A stretch of DNA of 64,000 nucleotides, taken from assembly GCA_004297935.1 (NCBI GenBank), contig SCRE01000018.1, positions 62,001 to 126,000 of the forward strand. Reading direction: 5' to 3'. The translations under genes were made by a program, and so were the position numbers. This DNA is from Microbacteriaceae bacterium. Lineage in GTDB: Bacteria > Actinomycetota > Actinomycetes > Actinomycetales > Microbacteriaceae. Below, piece after piece: positions 8,007 to 15,603 of the stretch (position 1 is the first letter of the stretch; the number at the start of each line of letters is the position of its first letter). The notes below the pieces were generated by a model. It was given only the letters and a program-made list of their open reading frames with translations. It had not been told where the DNA came from and did not search any database.

Positions 8007-9746
8007 TCAGTATGAGAATCGGGTTTCGGCCAGCCGATACAGGCGCCGCCAGAACAGCCGGTTGATGCCGACGACGAACAGGCTCATGATCGCGACTCCG
8101 ATCAGGGTCCGAGCGGCGTCACCGTGCATGGTCGCCTCTGTGATGTATGCGCCGAGCCCGGTCGCCGTGAGCGTTGTTCCGTGATAGCTGACGACCTCGG
8201 CGACGATCGACGCGTTCCATGCCCCGCCGGCCGCGGTGATGCCGCCGGTGACATAGGCGGAGAAGATCGCGGGCAGGATTAGTGTGCGCCAGCGCAGTCT
8301 GCGGCTCAGCCGCAGATTGGCGGATGCTTCGCGCAGGTCGTTCGGGATCGCGCTGGCCCCGGCGATCACGTTGAACAGGATGTACCACTGGGCTCCGAGG
8401 GCCATGAGCAGGATGCCGCCCCAGTTGAGGCTGACGCCGGTGGCGACCAGTGCCGCCGTCACGATCGGGAAGAGGAAGTTCGCCGGAAAGCTCGCGAATA
8501 TCTGCACGATCGGCTGCGCCAGCCGGCTGACGCGGGGGTTCATGCCGATCCAGACTCCGATCGGCACCCAGATCGCCGTGGCGAACACCAGCAGCACCAC
8601 GACGCGCGCGAACGTCGCCAAGCCCAGAAGGAAGGCGTGGCCCCACTCGGCCAGGCCCACGGCGCTGCCGGTCCAGCTCAGCATTTCGACTGCGCCCCAG
8701 AGCACGACGGCACCGACGACCGACCAGAACACGATGTCGCCGGCGCGTCGCCGCGCGAGATTCGCGCCCATTCGCACGTCAGCGATCCCGAACGGCCGGG
8801 TGGCGGCATCCAGAAGGCGGCTGATCGGCCGCAGGGCCAGGCCGGCCAGGTGCGGCAGCCGCGACCGGCGGAGGATGTCGAAGACGATGCTGCGCGGGCC
8901 GGCGCCGCCCTCCGAATCCTCGTTGCGGAAGCGCTCGGCCCACGCGGTCAACGGTCGCCAGAAGAAGAAGTTGACGGCGATGACCATGATCACCATGACG
9001 ACGCTGGCCAGGACGATCTTGCCGATATCGCCGTCGTCGGCGGCTGTGGCGACGTAGCTGCCGATTCCAGGCAGCGCGTAGGTCTTGTTGTTGACGCTGA
9101 TCACCTCGCTGGCGACGAGGAAGAACCATCCGCCGCCGAAGCTCATCATGCCGTTCCAGACCAGCGGGATCATGCCGCCGGGAACATCGAGGTTCCAGAA
9201 GCGCTGCCACTTGGTCAATCGCAGCAGCCGGGCCGCCTCGTCCAGGTCGCGTGGTTGGGTGACGAGGGACTGGTAGAAGGCGAAGGTCATGTTCCAGGCC
9301 TGCGATGTGAAGATGGCGAAGATCGACGCGCATTCCAGTCCGAGCATGTTGTTCGGGAACAGCGTCAGCCAGACCGTCAGAGTCACCGAAAGGAACCCGA
9401 GCACCGGCACGGACTGCAGGATGTCGAGGATCGGGATCAGCACGGCGCCCGCACGTCGCGACCGGGCCGCCGCCGTCGCGTAGACGAGGCTGAAGACCAC
9501 GGACACCGCGAGCGCCACGAACATCCGCAGCAGCGAACGTGCGGCATAGTAGGGAAGATCCCACGGGTTCGTCGACACGGTCGTCGGCGCGGTCTGCGCC
9601 GTGAACGGCGAGAGGATGCCGTGCGACAGCGAGATGATCACGTAGAAGGAGACGACCACCGCCATCAAGACGATGGCATCCGCGGCGAGGCGCCCGGGGG
9701 AGCGCAGGATGCCGACCTCGTGGGAGAACGGGCGCAGCAGGGTCAT
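8007..9746 (-). CDS. ABC transporter permease, two fused transmembrane domains (NitT/TauT type)
   Basis: This 579-residue membrane protein is about twice the usual permease length. The first half (to about residue 280) and the second half (about 330-579) each contain a BPD_transp_1-like core. Each has its own EAA-type loop: DLDEAARLLRLTKWQRFWNLDVP in part 1 and DLREASANLRLSRRLRW with TLILPAIF in part 2. One chain therefore supplies both membrane halves. ATG 9746 is preferred over GTG 9764 because GGAGG ends 5 nt before it. A 16-residue upstream ORF, a strong promoter and a palindrome precede it. The divergent ArsR-type gene is the likely regulator. Confidence 0.85.
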   Translation of the reverse strand: MTLLRPFSHEVGILRSPGRLAADAIVLMAVVVSFYVIISLSHGILSPFTAQTAPTTVSTNPWDLPYYAARSLLRMFVALAVSVVFSLVYATAAARSRRAGAVLIPILDILQSVPVLGFLSVTLTVWLTLFPNNMLGLECASIFAIFTSQAWNMTFAFYQSLVTQPRDLDEAARLLRLTKWQRFWNLDVPGGMIPLVWNGMMSFGGGWFFLVASEVISVNNKTYALPGIGSYVATAADDGDIGKIVLASVVMVIMVIAVNFFFWRPLTAWAERFRNEDSEGGAGPRSIVFDILRRSRLPHLAGLALRPISRLLDAATRPFGIADVRMGANLARRRAGDIVFWSVVGAVVLWGAVEMLSWTGSAVGLAEWGHAFLLGLATFARVVVLLVFATAIWVPIGVWIGMNPRVSRLAQPIVQIFASFPANFLFPIVTAALVATGVSLNWGGILLMALGAQWYILFNVIAGASAIPNDLREASANLRLSRRLRWRTLILPAIFSAYVTGGITAAGGAWNASIVAEVVSYHGTTLTATGLGAYITEATMHGDAARTLIGVAIMSLFVVGINRLFWRRLYRLAETRFSY

Positions 9747-9803
9747 GACGGCCTCCAGGGACACGGGCGAGGCGCCAGGGGCCGGGTGCTGTCGGGCGGT
9801 GGC

Positions 9804-9854
9804 CTATGGCTGGGGTCGGGGTGGGATGCACGGACTATGACTGTCGGATTTCAT
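9804..9854 (-). CDS. Leader peptide ORF (16 residues) before the ABC permease
   Basis: In the leader between promoter and permease, GGAGGTGAG stands 4 nt before an ATG at 9854 and opens the peptide MKSDSHSPCIPPRPQP, stopping at TAG (9804-9806). The ribosome-binding site is as strong as any in the window. The peptide contains Cys-Ile-Pro-Pro and a proline-rich end, which can slow ribosomes. This is inference: it may act as a translated leader that controls the ABC genes according to amino acid supply or another signal. Confidence 0.5.
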   Translation of the reverse strand: MKSDSHSPCIPPRPQP

Positions 9855-9912
9855 GCGTCTCACCTCCGGTATTTCGCGTGTTCGAGCCCGGCGGAGCGCG
9901 GGGGCCTCGCCA

Positions 9913-9956
9913 ACTATAAGTCGATCGGCCGCAATAGTCAACCAGTTGCGCAAGTG
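9913..9956 (-). promoter_or_regulatory. ABC operon promoter with flanking palindrome
   Basis: On the minus strand TTGACT (9941-9936) and TATAGT (9918-9913) are separated by exactly 17 bp, one of the best sigma-70-like promoters here. Directly upstream, touching the -35, is the palindrome CAGTTGCGCAAGTG (9943-9956, one mismatched pair: CANTTGCGCAANTG). It also lies 27 bp before the divergent ArsR-type gene, so it could serve both directions. Confidence 0.6.
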
Positions 9957-9983
9957 AACCGACTGTGCCAGCCTGGTCTGATC

Positions 9984-10376
9984 ATGGACGTCTTCCCGCT
10001 GTCCGTCACGGATGCCCAACTCGAGGTCGCCGCCGCCACGTTCGACCTGCTCTCGGTCGCTCCGCGGCTGCGCCTCGTCGTCATCCTCGCCGCCGGCGAA
10101 TCCGACGTCAGCACGCTGGCGAGGCTGAGCGGGCAGGCGATTCCCGCGACCAGTCAGCAGCTGGCAAAGCTCCGGGCGGCAGGGATCGTCGCGGCCAGAC
10201 GGGAGGGCAGACGGCAGTTGTACCGGGTCGACGACCCGCACATCCTCACGGTGATCGAGCAGATGTTCCGCCACATCGGGCCGGAGGGCACCCTCGTGCC
10301 GGAGCCATCGGCGCCGGGCAAGGCTGCGCCGCGACGCGCACGCCGGCCCCGGTTCACGGCGGTCAGCGGCGCCTGA
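9984..10376 (+). CDS. ArsR-like winged-helix transcriptional regulator
   Basis: The 130-residue protein holds a winged helix-turn-helix between about residues 14 and 88: RLRLVVILAAGESDVSTLARLSG, then SQQLAKLRAAGIVAARREGRRQLYRV. That is the ArsR layout. The metal-binding ELCVCDL motif of classical ArsR/SmtB is absent, so it probably does not sense metal by that site. The C-terminal about 25 residues are Arg/Pro/Ala-rich and likely disordered. No clear ribosome-binding site precedes the ATG at 9984. It is divergent from the ABC operon and shares its promoter region; regulation of that operon is inferred. Confidence 0.72.
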   Translation: MDVFPLSVTDAQLEVAAATFDLLSVAPRLRLVVILAAGESDVSTLARLSGQAIPATSQQLAKLRAAGIVAARREGRRQLYRVDDPHILTVIEQMFRHIGPEGTLVPEPSAPGKAAPRRARRPRFTAVSGA

Positions 10377-10604
10377 AGCACGCTGTCAGTGGCCCGTACT
10401 ACCCAGCGGCGGCGGGTCAGCCCGGCACGGACGGTCTAGAGCGTGACATTGAGCACGCTGTGCCCGATCACCGCGAGCACGCTGGTCCCGCGCAGGCGTG
10501 CGCGCCGAAATCCGAGGAGTTCGGGGCGCTGCGCGGAGTGTGCTGGCTGCGGCGTCGTCACAGCTTCACCCGAGCGGTGGTGCCGGGCCGCGTAGGCTCG
10601 ACAC

Positions 10605-12029
10605 ATGGCCGAACTGCATGATCTCACCGCGCTCGAGCAGTGGCAGGAACTGCAGAAGGGCACGCTCTCCCCGATCGAGCTGACCGAACACTATCTGGCG
10701 CGCATCGAACGGCTGAATCCCGAACTCGGCGCATTCGTGACGGTGACGGCGGATGCCGCGCGAGCGCGCGCCGCGCAGGTCGCGGCATCCGTTCCCACCT
10801 CCGCTCCGTTGTGGGGCCTGCCGTCCGGCGACAAAGACCTCTGGCTGCGCGCCGGCGTTCCGGCCGGATTCGGCTCACGGCTGATGGCAGGCTACGTGCC
10901 GGACACGACGGACGAGATCGTGCAGACACTCGACGCCGCCGGTGTGATCAGCCTCGGCAAGACGAACGCGCCGGAGTTCGGGCTGCCGTCGTACACCGAG
11001 TCGCTCGCGGCGCCGCCCGCACGCAACCCGTGGAATCCCGCGCTCGGCGCCGGAGGCTCCAGCGGCGGTGCCGCCGTCGCCGTGTCCAGTGGCATGCTGC
11101 CATTCGCACCCGGCTCGGATGGGGGCGGCTCCGTTCGTATTCCCGCAGCGGCATGCGGTCTCGTCGGCGTGAAGCCGTCGCGTGGGCTGGTGCCGGCCGG
11201 CAGCGGCATCGACTCACTCGCGGGTCTCGTCGTCGATGGCCCGCTCGCACGCACGGTGGCGGATGCCGCGCTCCTGCTCGACGGCATGATCGCCCGCACG
11301 CACGGTCGCATCGATCACCACTTCACGCTGCGCGCACCGGGCGGCGATGAGCCATACCTGGCCAGTGCGGTGCGCGGCGAGGGACGGTTCCAGCTCGGCG
11401 TGATGACGACCTCGGCGTGGGACAGCGCATACGAGATCACGATCGACCCGGAGGCGCGGGCGGCGCTGGACATCGCGGTTGCCGAGTTCACCGCACTGGG
11501 CCACGGCATCGAGGAGACCGCGTTGGCCGCCGAAGACACCTACGCGGATGCGTTCCGCACGATCTGGCAGGCTGGCGCGGCCCGGATTCCGGCCGAGGGG
11601 GAGGCCGAGGAGCTGCTCGAACCGCTTACTCGCTGGCTGGTGCGGCAGGGTCGGAGCCTGAGCGCTCGCGCGCTCAGCTCTGCCCTGGCGACACTCGCCG
11701 CCTACGAGCGCTCGTTCATCGCACAGCTGGCGAGCTTCGACGCTGTACTGACGCCGGCACTCGCGATGACGCCGCGGGCGATCGGCTGGTACGACGGCGA
11801 AGACGCCGAGCACAACTTCGAACAGCAGGTGCAGTACACGCCGTTCACCTCGATGGTGAATGTGACCGGCTTGCCGGCGATCGTGCTTCCCGTGCATCAG
11901 ACCGCGAACGGTCTGCCGATGGGGGTGCAGCTGATCGGCCGCCCCGGCGGCGAGGCGCCGCTGCTTGCGCTCGGCACGCAGCTGGAGCGGCGCATCCGCT
12001 GGCACGAGCGCCACCCCGCATCCTGGTGA
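10605..12029 (+). CDS. Amidase (amidase-signature family)
   Basis: This 474-residue cytoplasmic Ser-cisSer-Lys amidase shows the signature block GGSSGGAAVAVSSG followed by GSDGGGSVRIPAAACGLVG (about residues 145-190). The catalytic Lys is in GDKDLWL near residue 75. The N-terminus resembles GatA and related amidases (SPIELTEHYLARIERLNPELGAFVT), but there are no gatB/gatC neighbours, so a stand-alone amidase acting on small amides is more likely than a tRNA amidotransferase subunit. TAGGCT (10593-10598) lies 6 nt before the ATG, which suggests a leaderless transcript. The gene is followed by a large inverted repeat. Confidence 0.88.
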   Translation: MAELHDLTALEQWQELQKGTLSPIELTEHYLARIERLNPELGAFVTVTADAARARAAQVAASVPTSAPLWGLPSGDKDLWLRAGVPAGFGSRLMAGYVPDTTDEIVQTLDAAGVISLGKTNAPEFGLPSYTESLAAPPARNPWNPALGAGGSSGGAAVAVSSGMLPFAPGSDGGGSVRIPAAACGLVGVKPSRGLVPAGSGIDSLAGLVVDGPLARTVADAALLLDGMIARTHGRIDHHFTLRAPGGDEPYLASAVRGEGRFQLGVMTTSAWDSAYEITIDPEARAALDIAVAEFTALGHGIEETALAAEDTYADAFRTIWQAGAARIPAEGEAEELLEPLTRWLVRQGRSLSARALSSALATLAAYERSFIAQLASFDAVLTPALAMTPRAIGWYDGEDAEHNFEQQVQYTPFTSMVNVTGLPAIVLPVHQTANGLPMGVQLIGRPGGEAPLLALGTQLERRIRWHERHPASW

Positions 12030-12062
12030 ACCTCCACCCACCCATACCCACCCACGCACTTC

Positions 12063-12125
12063 CGCTGAGGTGCGGACTTCGGTCACTCCGCCCGGGAAAT
12101 AGCGACCGGAGTCCGTACCTCGGCG
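12063..12125. repeat. Large imperfect inverted repeat downstream of the amidase gene
   Basis: The arm at 12067-12084 (GAGGTGCGGACTTCGGTC) pairs with 12104-12121 (GACCGGAGTCCGTACCTC), 16 of 18 positions, around a 19-nt loop. Pairing resumes outside the arms at 12063-12065 with 12123-12125. It sits between the amidase stop and the iron box of the next gene. It may serve as a terminator, or be a copy of a dispersed intergenic palindrome; I see no second copy in this window. Confidence 0.6.
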
Positions 12126-12158
12126 AGGGACTGGCGGGTGGCGTGCGAGGAGCGGACA

Positions 12159-12177
12159 TTAGGTAAGGCATGCCTAT
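12159..12177 (+). promoter_or_regulatory. DtxR/IdeR iron box
   Basis: TTAGGTAAGGCATGCCTAT matches the DtxR/IdeR consensus TTAGGTTAGSCTAACCTAA at 14 of 19 positions, with both TTAGGT and CCTA ends kept. It ends 12 bp before the start codon of the SIP-domain gene, so Fe(II)-loaded repressor would block it. The match with an iron-uptake-type product is strong mutual support. Confidence 0.8.
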
Positions 12178-12189
12178 ACTGGAAGCGAA

Positions 12190-12654
12190 ATGATTCAACC
12201 GGACCACGCTACGCACACGAGCCGCACGGTGCATCGCGATGATCGCGCGCAGTATCTCGTCGTCGCCGATGAGACGTCGCTGACCCAGCTGCGGAGCGAG
12301 CTCGCCCTGTTGCCGCTGTGCGCTCGCGGTCGCGTTTTCATCGAGGTCGCTGCGCCGGAGGACGAGTTCGTCCTCGATGTGCCGCTGCGGATGACCGTGA
12401 CCTGGCTTCCGCGCTCCACCCGGACCGGCCGCCCTGGCACCGCAACCCGCTGCGCACCCGGGGAGGCTGTTCGCCGCGCCGTCACGGCTTGGACCGCCGA
12501 GATGTTGTGCGACGGCCCCGGCTCGACCACGGCGATCTTGACCGGCGACTATCGTGCCGTCGCCGGCATCTACGAGCACCTCGTCGAGGATGTCGCCATG
12601 CCTGTCTCCTCGATTGCGACGCCGAGCATGTTCCGGCTTTCCGGTCCGCGCTGA
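12190..12654 (+). CDS. Stand-alone SIP (siderophore-interacting protein) domain protein
   Basis: This 154-residue protein resembles only the C-terminal NADPH-binding half of siderophore-interacting ferric reductases. YLVVADETSLTQL near residues 22-35 matches the ADETSLP motif of SIP proteins, and TTAILTGDYRAVAGIYEHLVE matches the later AGE/W-type region. The N-terminal FAD-binding half is missing. The iron box directly upstream implies expression under iron starvation and a role in releasing iron from siderophores, perhaps with a separate flavoprotein. Whether it works alone or is a remnant of a longer gene cannot be told, but the frame is open and has its own start. Confidence 0.72.
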   Translation: MIQPDHATHTSRTVHRDDRAQYLVVADETSLTQLRSELALLPLCARGRVFIEVAAPEDEFVLDVPLRMTVTWLPRSTRTGRPGTATRCAPGEAVRRAVTAWTAEMLCDGPGSTTAILTGDYRAVAGIYEHLVEDVAMPVSSIATPSMFRLSGPR

Positions 12655-12719
12655 ACCCTGCGGCCCGCGCTGAAGCCTGCCGGCCCGCACTGCAAGCCGT
12701 CGACGGCGGCGCACGCACC

Positions 12720-13571
12720 TCATCGGCCTGGGCTGAGCCCCACCAGGCGCGCGGATGCGTCCCACAGATCGCGGGCGAGCTGCGGATTCCGTGCCTGCCG
12801 GTTCACACGACCGCCGGGAACCAATCTGTCGAAATATGTGCCGCTTGGGGCACCGATCGGTGCGTTGCCGGTCAGCGCGATCAGTGGCACAGCACCCTGT
12901 GCGGCGCTGAGTCCATAATGGCTTCGCGTCACGGCATGTCCCAACTTGACGAGCGGTGACGTGGCGCCGAAGCCGGTGACGACCGTGCCGGGATGGAATG
13001 AGTACGCGCGGATGCCGGTGCCGGTCGTGCGCTCGGCCAGTTCTCTGATGAACAGGATGTCGGCGAGCTTCGACGTGCCGTATGCGCGCCAACCGCCCAG
13101 CCATGGGCGCTTTTGCCAATCGAGGTCGTCCAGTCGCAATCCTGCGAACAGATTGGCCATGCTCGCCGTCGACACCACCCGAACCGGAGCATCCATTGCC
13201 GATTCGATCAGCCGCGGCAGCAGCAGATTCGTCAGCAGGAACGGAGCGAGGTGGTTCGATTGGATCGTGCGCTCATGGCCGTCGACGGTCATCGCGCGTT
13301 TGGAGACCAGGCTGCCGGCGTTGTTCGCCAGCACGTCGATGCGGTCATAGCGCGTGAGCAGCGCGTCGGCCAGGGCGCGCACGTCGTCCAGATGATCGAA
13401 GTCCGCGAGGTATGCATCCCCGCCGACCCGCGCCGCGATCGCTTCGGTGCGCTCGGCGTTGCGGCCGACGACGGCCAGCTGGGCGCCCTGGTCGGCCAGG
13501 GCGACGGCCGCAACAGCTCCGATTCCCGAGCTGGCGCCCGTCAGTACGATCGTCTGCGTGAGCTCGCTCAT
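12720..13571 (-). CDS. SDR-family oxidoreductase (retinol-dehydrogenase-like)
   Basis: This 283-residue short-chain dehydrogenase has TGASSGIG (about residues 12-19), NNAGS near 86, TASM with the catalytic Ser near 139 and YGTSK as the catalytic Tyr/Lys pair near 167. The DLDWQKRPW insertion before the active-site Tyr is characteristic of the retinol dehydrogenase/WWOX-like subgroup. Substrate unknown. It overlaps the upstream HExxH protein gene by 4 nt, and that gene overlaps the FAD oxidoreductase gene, so all three form one minus-strand operon. Confidence 0.83.
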   Translation of the reverse strand: MSELTQTIVLTGASSGIGAVAAVALADQGAQLAVVGRNAERTEAIAARVGGDAYLADFDHLDDVRALADALLTRYDRIDVLANNAGSLVSKRAMTVDGHERTIQSNHLAPFLLTNLLLPRLIESAMDAPVRVVSTASMANLFAGLRLDDLDWQKRPWLGGWRAYGTSKLADILFIRELAERTTGTGIRAYSFHPGTVVTGFGATSPLVKLGHAVTRSHYGLSAAQGAVPLIALTGNAPIGAPSGTYFDRLVPGGRVNRQARNPQLARDLWDASARLVGLSPGR

Positions 13572-13954
13572 AGGTAGCCGCCTTTCTGCAGTCCTGCCTC
13601 GATCTCGAACCGGTTCTTCAGCGGGTCACGACCGGCGATGAGATACAGCACCGGCATCAGCATGCCGTAGCGCCGCCATTGCTGTCTGTGCACGGCTTCG
13701 TGCTCGAGGACCTCGTCCGTCACGTTCTCGCGAGTCAGATAACAGCCGCCGACACAGGAACCTCCGCGGCCGAAGGTCCATCTCGGCATTCCCCGGAAGA
13801 CGAACAGGCCGGCGCGGCGCTCGATCCGCCCGGTGCTCCAGACGAAGCCCCAGACCAGGCCGACCGTCGTCGCATAGGCGTACCCCGCCGCGCTGAGCGG
13901 AGAGTCGAAGAGGAGCGCTGTGATGCCACGCACGTTATCCGGTCGGCCTTCCAT
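13568..13954 (-). CDS. Small HEAVH-motif protein of unknown function
   Basis: A 128-residue protein I recognise only as a conserved actinobacterial type, sometimes loosely labelled Fe-S oxidoreductase; I see no Fe-S cysteine pattern (only two Cys, in GGSCVGGCYL). The motif LEHEAVHRQQWRRYG near residues 82-96 has the HExxH form of zinc metallopeptidases, and AGRDPLKNRFEIEAGLQKGGYL closes the protein with a possible Glu ligand. A hydrophobic stretch at about 20-40 could touch the membrane. It overlaps both neighbours (20 nt with the FAD oxidoreductase, 4 nt with the SDR), so it is translated as part of that operon. Confidence 0.65.
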   Translation of the reverse strand: MEGRPDNVRGITALLFDSPLSAAGYAYATTVGLVWGFVWSTGRIERRAGLFVFRGMPRWTFGRGGSCVGGCYLTRENVTDEVLEHEAVHRQQWRRYGMLMPVLYLIAGRDPLKNRFEIEAGLQKGGYL

Positions 13955-15464
13955 AGGTTTCCAAGAGCCGCAACCATACCTCGCTCAGCGTGGGATAGGA
14001 GGGTACGGCGTGCCAGAGCCGCGCGAGCGGGACCTCCCCGACGACCGCGACCGTTGCAGAGTGAAGCAGCTCACCGACATCCGCTCCGACGAAGGTCGCT
14101 CCGAGCAGCACTCCGCGATCCTCGTCGATGATCATGCGCGCCTGGCCGACGTAGGCATCGGTGTTGATGCTCGCCCCGGCAACTCCACTGATCGGATGAT
14201 CCACGACACGGATGCGATAGCCCGCCCTCTGCGCACTCGCGGCGGTGAGTCCGACGGATGCCACCTCCGGGTCCGTGAACGTCACCTGGGGTACGGCGGC
14301 GTGATCGGCCGTTGCGACGTAGGTGCTCCACGCTGCGGTGGGCAGCGTCTTGCCTTTCGCACGCGCGGCGATCGCGTCGCCGGCGATGCGGGCCTGGTAT
14401 TTGCCCTGATGTGTCAGCAGCGCTCGATGGTTGACATCGCCGGCGGCGTAGAGCCAATCGCCGCTGAGCGCGTCGTTGTCATCGTGGGTGACGAGCATCG
14501 TGTCGTCGACCGGCAACCAATCGCCCGGTGTCAGGCCGATCGTCTCCACGCCCAGGTCGAGGGTTGCGGGGACGCGACCGGTCGCCACGAGGACGTGTTC
14601 GACCGAGAGGGTCCGGCCGCTGCTCAGCGTCAACTCGACCGTGCCCGTGCGCCCACTTGTGCTCGCGCGGGCGCTTGCACCGGTGCCGCCGCCGGAGGTG
14701 TCACGTCCCGAAGCCGTTCTCCGCGCCTGCGTCACAGTCTCGTTCGGGTGCAGCGTGACGCCCAGGTCTTCCAATGACGTGCGAACGAGCTCACCGGCAA
14801 ATGGCTCCTCTCTGACGAGGAGTCCGCTCCGTGAGATCAGTTCGACCCGGGTGCCGAACCCTGCATACGCTGTCGCCATTTCGACCGCGACGACTCCGCC
14901 GCCGATGATCGCGAGCGATGCCGGAGCCGCCTGCGCGCTCGTCGCGTCCCGGCTGGTCCAGGGGCCGACATCCGCCAGTCCCGGTGTGTCGGGCAGCATG
15001 GGCATGGAGCCGGTGCACACCGCGACGGCGTGGCGCGCGCGCACGACCGTGGTCGACACGGCAATGCCGGAACCAGCGCCCGCGCTGCCGACGGTCACTT
15101 CGCGTGGCGCGGTGATGCGCGCGTGCCCGCGGAGAAGTTCGATGCCGGCGCCGGTCAGCCAGGCGACCTGGCCATCGTCCTTCCAATTGCCGACCATCGC
15201 GTTGCGCCGTTGCAGGACGGATTGAACGTCGAGGTCACCGGTCATGGCCTCGCGCACACCACCGACTTTGCGCGCTGCACGCAACAGCGTTGCACTGCGC
15301 AGGAGTGTCTTCGACGGCATGCATGCCCAGTACGAGCACTCGCCGCCGACGAGTTCCGCCTCGACGATGAGCGTCTTCATTCCGCCTTGGACCGCCCGGT
15401 CGGCGACGTTCTCGCCGATCGCACCGGCCCCGATCACGATGACGTCGTACTCGCTGTCGACCAT
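13935..15464 (-). CDS. FAD-dependent pyridine nucleotide-disulfide oxidoreductase
   Basis: The 509-residue protein belongs to the lipoamide dehydrogenase/mercuric reductase family. It shows an FAD Rossmann motif VIGAGAIGENVA (about residues 10-20), the redox disulfide CSYWAC (CX4C) near residue 45, a second nucleotide motif IIGGGVVAVEMA near 190, the FAD motif WLYAAGDVN near 350, and a dimer-interface C-terminus with HAVPSYPTLSEVWL. About 20 residues rich in Ser, Gly, Ala and Thr (around 260-280) interrupt the second domain. No E2 component genes are nearby, so a dihydrolipoyl dehydrogenase role is unlikely; a general disulfide or quinone reductase is more plausible. Confidence 0.82.
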   Translation of the reverse strand: MVDSEYDVIVIGAGAIGENVADRAVQGGMKTLIVEAELVGGECSYWACMPSKTLLRSATLLRAARKVGGVREAMTGDLDVQSVLQRRNAMVGNWKDDGQVAWLTGAGIELLRGHARITAPREVTVGSAGAGSGIAVSTTVVRARHAVAVCTGSMPMLPDTPGLADVGPWTSRDATSAQAAPASLAIIGGGVVAVEMATAYAGFGTRVELISRSGLLVREEPFAGELVRTSLEDLGVTLHPNETVTQARRTASGRDTSGGGTGASARASTSGRTGTVELTLSSGRTLSVEHVLVATGRVPATLDLGVETIGLTPGDWLPVDDTMLVTHDDNDALSGDWLYAAGDVNHRALLTHQGKYQARIAGDAIAARAKGKTLPTAAWSTYVATADHAAVPQVTFTDPEVASVGLTAASAQRAGYRIRVVDHPISGVAGASINTDAYVGQARMIIDEDRGVLLGATFVGADVGELLHSATVAVVGEVPLARLWHAVPSYPTLSEVWLRLLETYGRPTG

Positions 15465-15603
15465 GCCGAAAGCCTATGCCTCGGATCGCCCGCTCGCGCC
15501 TTTGTTCCGATCCATCGAGTCGGGCCAAAGTACCGCTTGAACCCGCCTGAGCAATGACGACACCTTGCCCCGACTCGATGAGGTGGCAGCCGCTGTGATG
15601 CCG

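Noticed and set aside
8637-10376. 579-codon open frame on the plus strand across the permease gene
   Set aside because: It is antisense to a permease with clear membrane helices and EAA loops. Only its last 130 codons (from 9984) show protein similarity, as the ArsR-like regulator.
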